From positions 1 to 50,241 of IMG/VR virus record IMGVR_UViG_3300031608_001091: DNA of 50,241 nucleotides. One strand, given 5' to 3'. This document shows, piece by piece, positions 1 through 7,707 of this stretch (within the stretch, counting starts at the first letter, position 1; each line of letters opens with the position of its first letter). This stretch comes from a virus. The position numbers and the translations under genes are program-made. Under the pieces are notes generated by a model. That model did not search any database and was not told the origin of the DNA. It saw only the letters and a list, made by a program, of their open reading frames with translations.

Positions 1-135
1 CAGGTATTGGTTCAGTTAGAATTGATGAGTATGATTACAGCACAACATTCACCATTCACTCTCATGGGTGGCGGATTATTTCACTTGGCTTTTGGTGCAA
101 TACTTACAGGTAGTGCATACGGAATGAGTAAATAG
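1..135 (+). CDS. C-terminal end of a small membrane-associated protein (5' truncated by window)
   Basis: The frame is open from base 1 and ends at TAG 133-135, leaving 44 residues. The visible part has a glycine- and alanine-rich hydrophobic stretch (LMGGGLFHLAFGAILTGSAYG) that could form one membrane segment, then a short polar tail ending GMSK. Its start lies outside the window, so true length and function are unknown. It is followed after 17 bases by another tiny membrane ORF on the same strand, so the two probably share a transcript. No family is recognised. Confidence 0.45.
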   Translation, partial: QVLVQLELMSMITAQHSPFTLMGGGLFHLAFGAILTGSAYGMSK

Positions 136-152
136 AATTAACAGGAAATATT

Positions 153-254
153 ATGAACAACATAGAACGTTTAAATAGAAAATGGATTAATGTAATTCTT
201 TTCATGGCATCATTTTGGATTGCGTGGGAAATCGGTCTAGCCTTTATGAGTTAA
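153..254 (+). CDS. 33-residue single-pass membrane peptide, function unknown
   Basis: An ATG at 153 preceded by AGGAAAT (a plausible ribosome binding site) opens a 33-codon frame ending in TAA at 252-254. The product starts with a polar, basic segment (MNNIERLNRKW) followed by a hydrophobic helix of about 20 residues (INVILFMASFWIAWEIGLAF), so an N-in, single-pass inner-membrane peptide is likely. Small membrane peptides of this type are common among phage early genes. No specific function can be assigned. Confidence 0.45.
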   Translation: MNNIERLNRKWINVILFMASFWIAWEIGLAFMS

Positions 255-325
255 GAATACACCACTCAATATACATCCGACTTTAATAAATAGTACTAAC
301 AATTAGATATCAAAGGAGGAGATAG

Positions 326-703
326 ATGAGCATGGACTTAGTACACAAACATATCATATTGAGAATAGAAGCCAACAAGCCACCAGAAGAAGATGAATTA
401 AAAGAGTGGATGGTGGAACTAGTAGACAAAATAGGAATGAAAATCCTATCAGGTCCCATATCAGCAAATATAGATTATATGCCAGGTAACAACGGACCAA
501 CCTGTGTTGTTATTATTGAAACATCACACTTCGCATGTCATGTATGGAATGACACAGACCCAGCCCTAATACAATTAGATGTTTATACTTGCGGTCCTTT
601 TGACCCACAAAAAGTAATGGAACATATTCAAGTTTGGGACCCAGTTAAAGTAGAATATAAATACTTAGATAGAGAATTTGGATTAAATGAAATAGAAATC
701 TAA
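326..703 (+). CDS. speD: SpeD-like pyruvoyl-dependent decarboxylase (S-adenosylmethionine decarboxylase family)
   Basis: 125 residues, the usual length of the short bacterial SpeD class, which self-cleaves before a serine to make a pyruvoyl cofactor. The fold signature runs from the N-terminal strand (residues 7-14) through the cleavage motif ETSHFACHVW (65-74) to LDVYTCG (84-90). By motif alignment Ser67 would become the pyruvoyl group, and His72 and Cys89 match the processing and catalytic His and Cys. The residue just before the serine is Thr66 where Glu is usual. The start has a near-perfect Shine-Dalgarno site (AAAGGAGG, 8-9 bases upstream). The family makes decarboxylated SAM for spermidine synthesis, but some homologues, including viral ones, have switched to ornithine or arginine, so the substrate is open. 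No spermidine synthase is visible in the window. Confidence 0.85.
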   Translation: MSMDLVHKHIILRIEANKPPEEDELKEWMVELVDKIGMKILSGPISANIDYMPGNNGPTCVVIIETSHFACHVWNDTDPALIQLDVYTCGPFDPQKVMEHIQVWDPVKVEYKYLDREFGLNEIEI

Positions 704-765
704 TGGGACTGTTTATAGTATTTTTACTTTACTGTTGCTTTATAGCATTCATTCTTAGAAAATAA
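703..765 (+). CDS. Possible 20-residue hydrophobic peptide coupled to speD
   Basis: The ATG overlaps the last base of the speD stop codon (TAATG), an arrangement used for translational coupling. The frame gives 20 residues, almost entirely hydrophobic (GLFIVFLLYCCFIAFIL) with a basic RK tail, and ends with TAA at 763-765. It could be a tiny membrane peptide. At this length it could also be chance; the stop-start overlap and composition are the only support. Confidence 0.3.
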   Translation: MGLFIVFLLYCCFIAFILRK

Positions 766-774
766 TAGTTAGTC

Positions 775-2184
775 TTATTCGATTACTTTGTCCATATCAA
801 GATAAACTATTGAGCCACTTAAATCTATATCAAACCTTCTTGGCTTGGGATTAAACCCTGTTACTAGCAATGGTAGTTTGGGTTTATTACTGTACCCTTT
901 AGCGATAATAGTATTAAAATTGTGTATTATATCTGGTAACATTTCTTTTAACATGATGCTCCACTCTTCTGGTGATATAGCGTATAGTCTTTTTATTTCT
1001 TCTGTTAATGCTGTAAATCTAGTTGCAGAATTATCGCACGAATCGTAATCATGATTAATCCATCTATCGAATGTATTATATCCCATTTTCTGTAACGTTT
1101 CTACCGAACCTTTTGTGCCCCACATAACAAACGGCATGCCACACAAAAATGGTTTAAATGCCTTCTCAGACAAGAATACATGTGGGTCGGTATGCAGTGC
1201 AAAAGTTTCAGATACTATTTGAAAATAACAATCTTTAACATGGTCAAAATTTATACTGTCTGCTTTGTTTATGTTCAAGTCTTCGTTGGGAAATGACTTC
1301 TTTGGGTGGTGCAATGCCCAGTTCAATCCTTCCCAATCCTTATTGCCCTTAAGGAAGTCACCACGTTCAGCCGCGAGTTGCCATGCCTTGTCAACGTTTG
1401 TGCTCCACTCTGAATAATGGTCTAGAGTTAAACCTTCATTAATAAATCCACCCCAACTATACGATGTTTGTTCTATCAAATTTAGAGACTGCAACTTTGA
1501 AAGTAAATAAACTCGGTGTGTGTGAGGTCTTCGATTATAGTTTAATCCGTGATATTTTCTTATTTTTAAATTGTCAATATCTTGAAGTTGTTGCTTTATT
1601 CGTTTTTGAAATAATTTTTGTTCCGTATCTGTTGAATAAAAAGGTAGTTGCGCCACAAATTGTTCCCAGTGATTGTGATATAATACAGTAACTTCACTTT
1701 CAGCATTTAGCAATTCTGCATTGACTATAGATGTTAGCAAAATTATTTTGTCTTTCTTAATACCAAATAGGTCACTAATATAGTCCCAGTCTAGTTCGTG
1801 GAATCCTTCCAGGGAATAGTCCATTATTACTTTCTCGCATTTACCAGATTTTAAATCTTCATGTAGAAAGTTGGGTACAATTCCATCTCTGTATTTTGTT
1901 TGACCTTTTGTGAACCATTCAGGATCATTTTCTAAGAAGCCTTCTCGGTTATTATGTTTTGGACGTAAGTTTGGCTGACTGAGATATTCCATACCGGCAT
2001 TGAAACGGATATAAGCCAGATATGAAAACCCAACTTCAGTTGTAGTTGGTTGTAGTATTGGAAGATACCTAAAGATGCCAGGGTCTTGGCAGACATGTCC
2101 GGGCACATTAGCATTATTCCATCCTTGCATCTGAGTTATTGTTATCAAATCATCGATTGTTAGTTTGTTATTATTCTCTGTCAT
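775..2184 (-). CDS. Glycosyltransferase with fucosyltransferase-like C-terminal region
   Basis: 469 residues. The C-terminal third carries a segment typical of GT10/fucosyltransferase-like and related phage glycosyltransferases: LSEKAFKPFLCGMPFVMWG starting at residue 338, then a helix and the phrase LQKMGYNTFDRW, the expected sugar-nucleotide binding half. The N-terminal 300 residues are divergent. The gene at 12004-13224 shares this C-terminal pattern (ISEVIFKAIVFMHPFMIIG), so the window has two members. It would transfer an activated sugar to a glycan or protein in the cytoplasm; donor and acceptor are unknown. It is transcribed alone, divergently from the sugar-nucleotide dehydrogenase at 2238. 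No Shine-Dalgarno site is visible before the ATG, and a late-promoter-like octamer lies only 5 bases upstream. Confidence 0.7.
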   Translation of the reverse strand: MTENNNKLTIDDLITITQMQGWNNANVPGHVCQDPGIFRYLPILQPTTTEVGFSYLAYIRFNAGMEYLSQPNLRPKHNNREGFLENDPEWFTKGQTKYRDGIVPNFLHEDLKSGKCEKVIMDYSLEGFHELDWDYISDLFGIKKDKIILLTSIVNAELLNAESEVTVLYHNHWEQFVAQLPFYSTDTEQKLFQKRIKQQLQDIDNLKIRKYHGLNYNRRPHTHRVYLLSKLQSLNLIEQTSYSWGGFINEGLTLDHYSEWSTNVDKAWQLAAERGDFLKGNKDWEGLNWALHHPKKSFPNEDLNINKADSINFDHVKDCYFQIVSETFALHTDPHVFLSEKAFKPFLCGMPFVMWGTKGSVETLQKMGYNTFDRWINHDYDSCDNSATRFTALTEEIKRLYAISPEEWSIMLKEMLPDIIHNFNTIIAKGYSNKPKLPLLVTGFNPKPRRFDIDLSGSIVYLDMDKVIE

Positions 2185-2189
2185 GCAAT

Positions 2190-2208
2190 TATTTATCTAA
2201 GATAAATA
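2190..2208. promoter_or_regulatory. Palindromic, back-to-back late-promoter octamers
   Basis: The 19 bases form a perfect inverted repeat: 9-base arms around a single A. Each arm contains GATAAATA, a close match to the T4-type late promoter TATAAATA, one facing each way. The plus-strand copy (2201-2208) is about 30 bases before the ATG at 2238 and well placed to drive it. The minus-strand copy (2197-2190) is only 5 bases from the ATG at 2184, so a transcript from it would be leaderless or start inside the gene. Confidence 0.55.
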
Positions 2209-2237
2209 CGTGTATAATTATCTCACAAGGAATAAAG

Positions 2238-3470
2238 ATGAAGATTGGTTTTATAGGTGTCGGAAAATTAGGAATGCCATGTGCTGAAGCAATTGCACAG
2301 AAAGGACATGACGTATCTGGGTATGATATAGAAATACAAGATACTAAACATATTACTATGTTCACTACCATCTCGTCAGCAGTACAAGACAGAGACATAG
2401 TGTTCATCGCAGTTCCTACTCCTCATGATATGTCGTATGATGGGAGTGCGCCAACTGCCCATTTGTCACCAAAAGATTTTGGATATGATGCGGTAATCGA
2501 AGTCATACAAAAAGCGAATGCAGTTATGAACAAGAATCAATTACTTGTTCTTATCTCTACTGTTCTTCCGGGAACAGTACGCAGAGAGTTTATTAAGCAT
2601 GTGACTAACACACGATTTATATATAATCCATATTTAATCGCAATGGGTTCTGTTGCATGGGATATGGTTAATCCTGAGATGGTCATGATTGGAACGGAAG
2701 ACGGAAGTGAGACTGGTGATGCAAAAGAACTAGTTGACTTCTATAAGACTATAATGGAAAATGATCCACGATATGAAATAGGCACATGGGACGAATGTGA
2801 ATGTATAAAAGTTTTCTACAATACATTCATCAGTGCTAAGATAGGTCTGGTGAATATGATACAAGATGTAGCAGAGAAGCAAGGCAACATTAATGTTGAC
2901 GTGGTAACAACTGCTCTTGCTCATTCTACGATGCGTATTATGGGACCACAATATATGACTGCTGGAATGGGTGATGGTGGTGGTTGTCATCCACGTGATA
3001 ACATTGCACTACGCTACATGGCTGAAGAGTTAAATTTAGGATATGATTTGTTTGATGCTATTATGAATGCACGTGAGATACAGGCAGATAATATAGCAAA
3101 ACGATTAGAGTATTATGCTAACGAAAGAGACTTGCCCATAGTTATTCATGGCAAATCATATAAGCCAGGAGTTCATTACTTAGATGGAAGTTACAGTATG
3201 TTGATTGCCCACTTTTTAAATAAGAGAGGTCATGAAGTTACATATGTTGACCCACTCACAGGAGATGATAATCAACCTGATGGTCCTTGTGTACTCTTGC
3301 TGGCTCATAGTGCAAGTACTACATACAAGTATATGCAAGAAGAGGGTGATGATACTGACCAATTATATTGTGAAATCCCATCGGGCTCAGTTGTAGTTGA
3401 CCCATGGCGAAAATTTATAGGTGATGATGACATTGAAGTTAATCATTATGGAAACACTAGACAACAATGA
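2238..3470 (+). CDS. UDP-glucose/GDP-mannose dehydrogenase family protein (three-domain form)
   Basis: 410 residues from the ATG at 2238, chosen because it follows CAAGG and begins the NAD-binding motif MKIGFIGVGKLG (residues 1-12); an in-frame ATG at 2139 would add 33 residues overlapping the divergent gene. The family oxidises the C6 alcohol of a nucleotide sugar to the uronic acid using two NAD. The central domain carries Lys191 and Asn195 in CIKVFYNTF and the catalytic Cys250 in GDGGGCHPRD. The C-terminal domain is present (GKSYKPG about 305-311, VVDPWR about 386-391). Substrate specificity cannot be read from motifs. Its stop overlaps the next ATG by four bases (ATGA), so it is co-translated with the APS-kinase-like gene. 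A late-type promoter lies upstream. Confidence 0.85.
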   Translation: MKIGFIGVGKLGMPCAEAIAQKGHDVSGYDIEIQDTKHITMFTTISSAVQDRDIVFIAVPTPHDMSYDGSAPTAHLSPKDFGYDAVIEVIQKANAVMNKNQLLVLISTVLPGTVRREFIKHVTNTRFIYNPYLIAMGSVAWDMVNPEMVMIGTEDGSETGDAKELVDFYKTIMENDPRYEIGTWDECECIKVFYNTFISAKIGLVNMIQDVAEKQGNINVDVVTTALAHSTMRIMGPQYMTAGMGDGGGCHPRDNIALRYMAEELNLGYDLFDAIMNAREIQADNIAKRLEYYANERDLPIVIHGKSYKPGVHYLDGSYSMLIAHFLNKRGHEVTYVDPLTGDDNQPDGPCVLLLAHSASTTYKYMQEEGDDTDQLYCEIPSGSVVVDPWRKFIGDDDIEVNHYGNTRQQ

Positions 3471-3868
3471 AGATATTGATTTTTGGATTACCAGGAAGTG
3501 GTAAAACAACATTAGCAAATGAGTTGGTAAAATCACTAGATGCTAAATCATTAAATGCTGATGAGGTGCGAAAAGAATATAATGACTGGGACTTTAGTTC
3601 TGAAGGTAGAACACGACAAGCAAAGAGAATGAGACAGTTAGCAGATGAAATTGTTTCTATGGGAGGAATAGTCGTGGTTGATTTTGTTTGTCCTACTAGA
3701 GAAACAAGAAAAATATTTGATGGTGACTTTGTTATATATTTAAATACTATCAAAGAGAGTAGATTCGAAGACACAAATAAGATGTTTGAAGAGCCAAATG
3801 CTGATGAATACGACTTTATGAGCGTTATATCACTTGAAAACTTGACAGAACCGAGGAATGTGCTATAA
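3467..3868 (+). CDS. Small P-loop kinase resembling adenylylsulfate (APS) kinase
   Basis: 133 residues, shorter than cellular CysC (about 200). Walker A is GLPGSGKT (7-14); ADEVR (31-35) matches the substrate-binding LDGDxVR region; WDFSSEGR (41-48) resembles the DxGFSxxDR motif; and GGIVVVDFVCPTRETR (66-81) fits the following strand. APS kinase makes PAPS, the sulfate donor for sulfotransferases. That role gains some support from a sulfotransferase-like gene at 18879-19502, but another small-molecule kinase function is possible because the C-terminal substrate lid is short. The ATG overlaps the upstream stop (ATGA). Its last bases contain the -35 box of the promoter serving the next gene. 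Confidence 0.6.
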   Translation: MKILIFGLPGSGKTTLANELVKSLDAKSLNADEVRKEYNDWDFSSEGRTRQAKRMRQLADEIVSMGGIVVVDFVCPTRETRKIFDGDFVIYLNTIKESRFEDTNKMFEEPNADEYDFMSVISLENLTEPRNVL

Positions 3869-3869
3869 T
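3842..3869 (+). promoter_or_regulatory. Consensus sigma70-type promoter for the lipoprotein gene
   Basis: TTGACA at 3842-3847 and TATAAT at 3864-3869, spaced by 16 bases, match both hexamers of the bacterial housekeeping promoter exactly. Initiation would fall near 3876, about 30 bases before the ATG at 3906, with AGAGG as the ribosome binding site. It allows transcription by unmodified host polymerase. Confidence 0.75.
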
Positions 3870-3905
3870 ATACTTATATTAATTAAAAAGATAGAGGTAT
3901 AAAGT

Positions 3906-5294
3906 ATGAGAAATATAATTGCACTGTTTTCTTTCGTAGTATTACTTGTCGGTTGTACAGGGGTTACTAAAGCCGCTGGATGTCCCGATGGTAGCGAGCC
4001 CGTTCAAAGCATTTCTGCTGATGGTTCTTATTTTGTGTATGCATGTAACGGTTCATCTAATAGCAGTTCAGTCTCCAGTGGTCCAGTAGGATTAGCGGGC
4101 ATTGATATTGAAAACGACCCCAATGTTGACTTCTTCATGGCGCCATTTGGAGGTTATTACCCAGCATTTCAAATTAAAGAAGCATGGCAGATGGGTGATT
4201 TTAATAATGATGGATATGTTGATGTCATTTATGTCGGGTCTATGAAGTATGATGCTCAGAATATGGTTGGAGATAATACTGGTGGACTTTGTGGTGGTGG
4301 TGAATGTAAAGGGAATAAACCTTTACCACAGTTATTCTTAGGTGATGAAAATCGCAAACTCACTAAGGCAAAAGGGCTTCTTATTGATAACCGTGAAGAC
4401 CCAGGATTGTCACTAGGAAAAGGAAGTCTTGTTGCTGATTATAATAATGATGGAGTTTTTGACTTTTATGTTTATGACCATGGAGTTGGTACTCATGATG
4501 GCTTTAGAGACAGTTACTTTTTAAGCCAACCGAACGGTACTTGGTTAGAATCATCAGATACACACCTAAGTCATCCTAATTTTGCTAATTTCGACCATGG
4601 CGGTGCTGTTGGTGATATTGACAATGACGGCGATATGGATGTTGTTATCACGGAATCTGACTGGAGAACAGGAACATTTTTATGGTGTTTAATGAATGAT
4701 GGCACAGGCTTTCTAAAGAAACGTAAGTGTGGTGGTATATTTTCTTTTGCCCTAGAACTTGCTGATATGGATGGTGATGGTGATTTAGACGTACTAGTGG
4801 GTTCAATGGAATTTGATTCTTCAAAAGATTCACATATGTCTCCCGCTGTTGTTTGGAATGATGGCAGAGGTAATTTTCACAAAAACAACAGAACCAACTT
4901 AAAGAGGCACAGGAAATTAGGTAACACTCCTGAAGTTTCAGCAGCCGATTTAGACGGTGATGGTGACCTAGATATTGTCTACAGTAGAGCAGGACATCGT
5001 TATGTTGGTACTGCGGTCAGTATTATTGAAAACTTAGGTAACAAGAAGTTTAAAGACCACGGGCTATTTCATTTACTTGAGGCGCCTGCTGACTATGTGC
5101 CTGACCACGAAGCAAATCCATGGAACGCCTTTATCAGTATGATTAAATTTAGAGACCTAGATAAAGATGGAGACATGGATATATATTTGGGAGGTTCAGC
5201 ACACAAAACTAATGGTATGGTGTTGCTAAATGAAGGTGATTTTAATTTTGACTTACTGAAGCCAAACGAAGCAAAGTATCTAACTGCAAAGTAA
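3906..5294 (+). CDS. Surface lipoprotein with FG-GAP/VCBS calcium-binding repeats
   Basis: 462 residues. The N-terminus is a lipoprotein signal peptide: MRN, hydrophobic core IIALFSFVVLL, then lipobox LVGC with the lipidated Cys17. Residue 18 is Thr, not Asp, which fits outer-membrane sorting in Gram-negatives. The mature part has six DxDxDG-type loops beginning near Asp98, Asp178, Asp237, Asp287, Asp348 and Asp417 (for example DIDNDGDMD, DLDGDGDLD), the FG-GAP/VCBS repeat pattern that forms integrin-like beta-propellers with bound calcium. It is flanked by oppositely oriented genes on its 3' side (stop codons abut at 5294/5295) and has its own sigma70-type promoter, so it looks like a moron. 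Roles could be superinfection exclusion, adhesion or host surface change; none is shown. Confidence 0.75.
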   Translation: MRNIIALFSFVVLLVGCTGVTKAAGCPDGSEPVQSISADGSYFVYACNGSSNSSSVSSGPVGLAGIDIENDPNVDFFMAPFGGYYPAFQIKEAWQMGDFNNDGYVDVIYVGSMKYDAQNMVGDNTGGLCGGGECKGNKPLPQLFLGDENRKLTKAKGLLIDNREDPGLSLGKGSLVADYNNDGVFDFYVYDHGVGTHDGFRDSYFLSQPNGTWLESSDTHLSHPNFANFDHGGAVGDIDNDGDMDVVITESDWRTGTFLWCLMNDGTGFLKKRKCGGIFSFALELADMDGDGDLDVLVGSMEFDSSKDSHMSPAVVWNDGRGNFHKNNRTNLKRHRKLGNTPEVSAADLDGDGDLDIVYSRAGHRYVGTAVSIIENLGNKKFKDHGLFHLLEAPADYVPDHEANPWNAFISMIKFRDLDKDGDMDIYLGGSAHKTNGMVLLNEGDFNFDLLKPNEAKYLTAK

Positions 5295-6188
5295 TTAGGT
5301 CAAAGTCTTAATTAACCCGTCTTTGAGACTTGTGAATTCATAATCACCAACCAAAGACAGTAACTTAGAAACATCGGCGCATCTTCTGGAAACACTTCCA
5401 GCGGGTGCGTTTTTGTATGTGGGTTCTCTATCAACCTCTACAATCTCTCTTATAATCTTAGCAACATCTCCGATTGAGGATTCTATTGGATTGCCAATGT
5501 GAATTGTGTCATTCACTAATTTTTCACCAACTTTAAGAGTTAGTTCAGCGGCGTCATCAATATATATAAACGCACGAGTTTCATCGTGACCATATAACAC
5601 ATTGTCACCTTCTCTTAATCGGTCAGCGTATTCTGGAATAAAATGATTCTTCTGTTCTTTACCATATGCATTATGATACCTAATGATTACATAATCTAAA
5701 TTATATTCTTCGTGTGCGGCATGTACCGCAATCTCTCCCATGAGTTTACTACCGGCATAACTCCATCGTGTGTTATCTATCTCGTTGATTATACCTATAT
5801 TGATTTCTGGTGTTGGTATTTCTGTAATACCTAGTTGTACCCCACCTGCGTATATCTCACTACTACTCGCATATACAAACTTTGTTTTTGAATACTTATA
5901 TCTATGAATTAGATTGATAGTTGGAGTCATAGTGCTATCTATAACAGACAATGGTTTTGTATAGAAGTGTGCAGTATTATTATACGCACACAAATGATAT
6001 ACTATATCTGCTTCTGGTAAAAACGTAACTGATTCTGTGTTTGTTAAATCACATGTGTCAAACGTGTGTCCGTATGTGTTAGCAGGCTCACGTATATCAG
6101 TCAACCGAACATCATGCTCACTGTTCTCTAGTTGTTTTGCTAATGCTTGGCCAATAAATCCAGCGGCACCAGTGATTAGTATTTTCAT
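5295..6188 (-). CDS. NAD-dependent sugar-nucleotide epimerase/dehydratase (extended SDR)
   Basis: 297 residues, the usual size for this family. The Rossmann motif is GAAGFIG (7-13); the catalytic set is Ser109/Ser110 in ASSSEIY and the YxxxK pair Tyr144 and Lys148 in YAGSK. It acts on nucleotide-activated sugars by transient oxidation at C4, giving epimerisation, dehydration or decarboxylation; which one cannot be decided from the motifs. It is the last gene of the 24-gene minus-strand run, and its ATG overlaps the stop of the upstream dehydrogenase (ATGA). A dehydrogenase plus SDR pair is typical of uronic acid or pentose nucleotide synthesis, as in UDP-glucuronate to UDP-xylose. Confidence 0.85.
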   Translation of the reverse strand: MKILITGAAGFIGQALAKQLENSEHDVRLTDIREPANTYGHTFDTCDLTNTESVTFLPEADIVYHLCAYNNTAHFYTKPLSVIDSTMTPTINLIHRYKYSKTKFVYASSSEIYAGGVQLGITEIPTPEINIGIINEIDNTRWSYAGSKLMGEIAVHAAHEEYNLDYVIIRYHNAYGKEQKNHFIPEYADRLREGDNVLYGHDETRAFIYIDDAAELTLKVGEKLVNDTIHIGNPIESSIGDVAKIIREIVEVDREPTYKNAPAGSVSRRCADVSKLLSLVGDYEFTSLKDGLIKTLT

Positions 6189-6976
6189 TTTCTCATACCT
6201 TTGAATACTGTTTTCTTAAACAGTTTGTTTTCTTTATCAATATACTCAAATAATTTATTTGGTATTCCTAATTTCTTACATGCATGGTTCATTGCTAATA
6301 CATCTTTAGGTAAACACGCACCGCCGTAGCCTCGCAGTTCTGGCTTGACATCTAAGTACTCGTCTGGTAAATCAGTATTGCGTAAGAACGCCTCTTTAAT
6401 TTTGTCATAATCAGCATCCATTTTGTCGCTTATCTCAAACATCACATTAGAGAATACTACACGCAACGCATTGAACGTGTTATGATAGTACTTCATTAGT
6501 TCTGCTTCTGTTGGTGAGACTCTCATAATATCTTCTGGAAGTTTACCATGTGAACGCTGTACTAGATAATAATAGTTTACATTGTCTGTTCCAACTAGTA
6601 ACAACTTGTGGTCAAATATAAAGTCATACTCTGCACTACGTTCTTTTAAAAATTCAGGCACAAATACAATTCTATCATCGTATTGCTTAATCAATCTTTC
6701 AGTTGTTCCTGGTTCTACAGTTGACTTGATACCTATAACGCCCTCGTAGTCTGCTTGTCGTAGTTCGGCAATGACACTTTCTACGATGCTTGTGTCACAT
6801 TCACCTTTGTTATTTGTGGGAGTTGGCACACATAGATAAACAATCTCTGCGTCCAGTAAGTCTTCTATTTTTGTGTCAAGTGTAATGTCATGTGGTATAA
6901 CTGTATACCCACAATGCTCAAAGCCAGTCTTACATGCTTTGCCTACTACGCCTAATCCTATTAATCCTATTTTCAT
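6185..6976 (-). CDS. UDP-glucose/GDP-mannose dehydrogenase family protein lacking the C-terminal domain
   Basis: 263 residues from the ATG at 6976. That start overlaps the upstream stop as ATGA and follows AGGAT at a good distance; an ATG three codons earlier is badly placed. NAD motif GLIGLGVVG (4-12); PTP turn at 51-53; ELMKYYHNTF (159-168) with Lys162 and Asn166; catalytic Cys221 in GYGGACLPKD. The protein ends about 40 residues after the catalytic motif, so the third (sugar-nucleotide binding) domain of normal 400-residue enzymes is missing. The three-domain paralogue at 2238-3470 is complete. The enzyme may be active as a minimal form or use another protein for that domain. It sits in the sugar operon next to the epimerase. 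Confidence 0.8.
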   Translation of the reverse strand: MKIGLIGLGVVGKACKTGFEHCGYTVIPHDITLDTKIEDLLDAEIVYLCVPTPTNNKGECDTSIVESVIAELRQADYEGVIGIKSTVEPGTTERLIKQYDDRIVFVPEFLKERSAEYDFIFDHKLLLVGTDNVNYYYLVQRSHGKLPEDIMRVSPTEAELMKYYHNTFNALRVVFSNVMFEISDKMDADYDKIKEAFLRNTDLPDEYLDVKPELRGYGGACLPKDVLAMNHACKKLGIPNKLFEYIDKENKLFKKTVFKGMRK

Positions 6977-7707
6977 TCTATCCATCCTAGTTCTTGTAAT
7001 TTAGGCATAAGTTTTTTACGAGTGAATCCGAGATAGCCTTCATCTGTGGGGTGATTGGTATCATTGATATCATGTCCATTTATTATAGACCATTCACACA
7101 TAGAATCTTCAATGTAATCTATATCTTTGTTCTTTAAAAACTTCATCACATTTTGTTTTTCAATATCTGACTCAAAAATTCCATTCCATCCAAACAACAC
7201 AAGTAGTTTGGTATTTTCTCTCTTAATTCCATTAAGTTGCCATAATACCTGATATACGTTGATTCTTGATTCTTTGATATTCGAAGATGGCATTTGACGA
7301 AGATGGGACTTTACTGACAACTCACATCCTTCAATTCTTATCTCTGGATTAAAAACATGGTCAACATCAAGATATCCATCATCCCGGCTTAAACGTCCAT
7401 CACTGTCTGTTGGAAGATTGATGGTATCATATATATTTCTGGTACTAACTATTCTTCTCTCTGGATTAGTTATTTGCCAGATTATGATATCATCTTTAAC
7501 TATGTGATTATAGTGGACTTCATTGGCATATTGAATTAGTTGCATATCATTTGACCCACTAGTGACGGCATAACTCTGTAACTCTACCTCATCATTTACA
7601 TGTATTCTATCTCGTGAACTCATAGTGTCCGGTCTATCATCAGTAAACATATATCTCCAATGATGTCCTGCCGTTAAACTACAACCAAATGCGTGTATTT
7701 TTTTCAT
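6973..7707 (-). CDS. SGNH-type hydrolase-like protein
   Basis: 244 residues from the ATG at 7707, which overlaps the upstream stop (ATGA). Block I of the SGNH fold is FGCSLTAG with nucleophile Ser10; SGSND (about 50-54) matches the oxyanion-loop region with Asn; and near the C-terminus DTNHPTDEGY supplies the Asp216-x-x-His219 pair. SGNH proteins remove or transfer acyl groups on sugars and peptides. It is one of three in the run (also 13218 and 15374), which differ strongly from one another. No signal peptide is seen, so action is cytoplasmic. Substrate unknown. Confidence 0.65.
   Translation of the reverse strand: MKKIHAFGCSLTAGHHWRYMFTDDRPDTMSSRDRIHVNDEVELQSYAVTSGSNDMQLIQYANEVHYNHIVKDDIIIWQITNPERRIVSTRNIYDTINLPTDSDGRLSRDDGYLDVDHVFNPEIRIEGCELSVKSHLRQMPSSNIKESRINVYQVLWQLNGIKRENTKLLVLFGWNGIFESDIEKQNVMKFLKNKDIDYIEDSMCEWSIINGHDINDTNHPTDEGYLGFTRKKLMPKLQELGWIE

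Noticed and set aside
2213-2218. TATAAT upstream of the dehydrogenase as a sigma70-type -10 box
   Set aside because: No convincing -35 hexamer lies 16-18 bases upstream and it is not an extended -10; the late-type octamer is a better candidate.
2139-2237. N-terminal extension of the dehydrogenase from the ATG at 2139
   Set aside because: The 33 extra residues precede the NAD motif, overlap the divergent gene, and the ATG at 2238 has the better ribosome binding site.
5280-5320. Possible bidirectional terminator between the convergent lipoprotein and epimerase genes
   Set aside because: Only a short TAATTA/TAATTA pairing exists; the arms inside do not continue pairing and there is no GC-rich stem.
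6977-6985. Upstream ATG for the truncated dehydrogenase
   Set aside because: The ATG at 6976 overlaps the previous stop in the ATGA pattern used throughout this run and has better RBS spacing.
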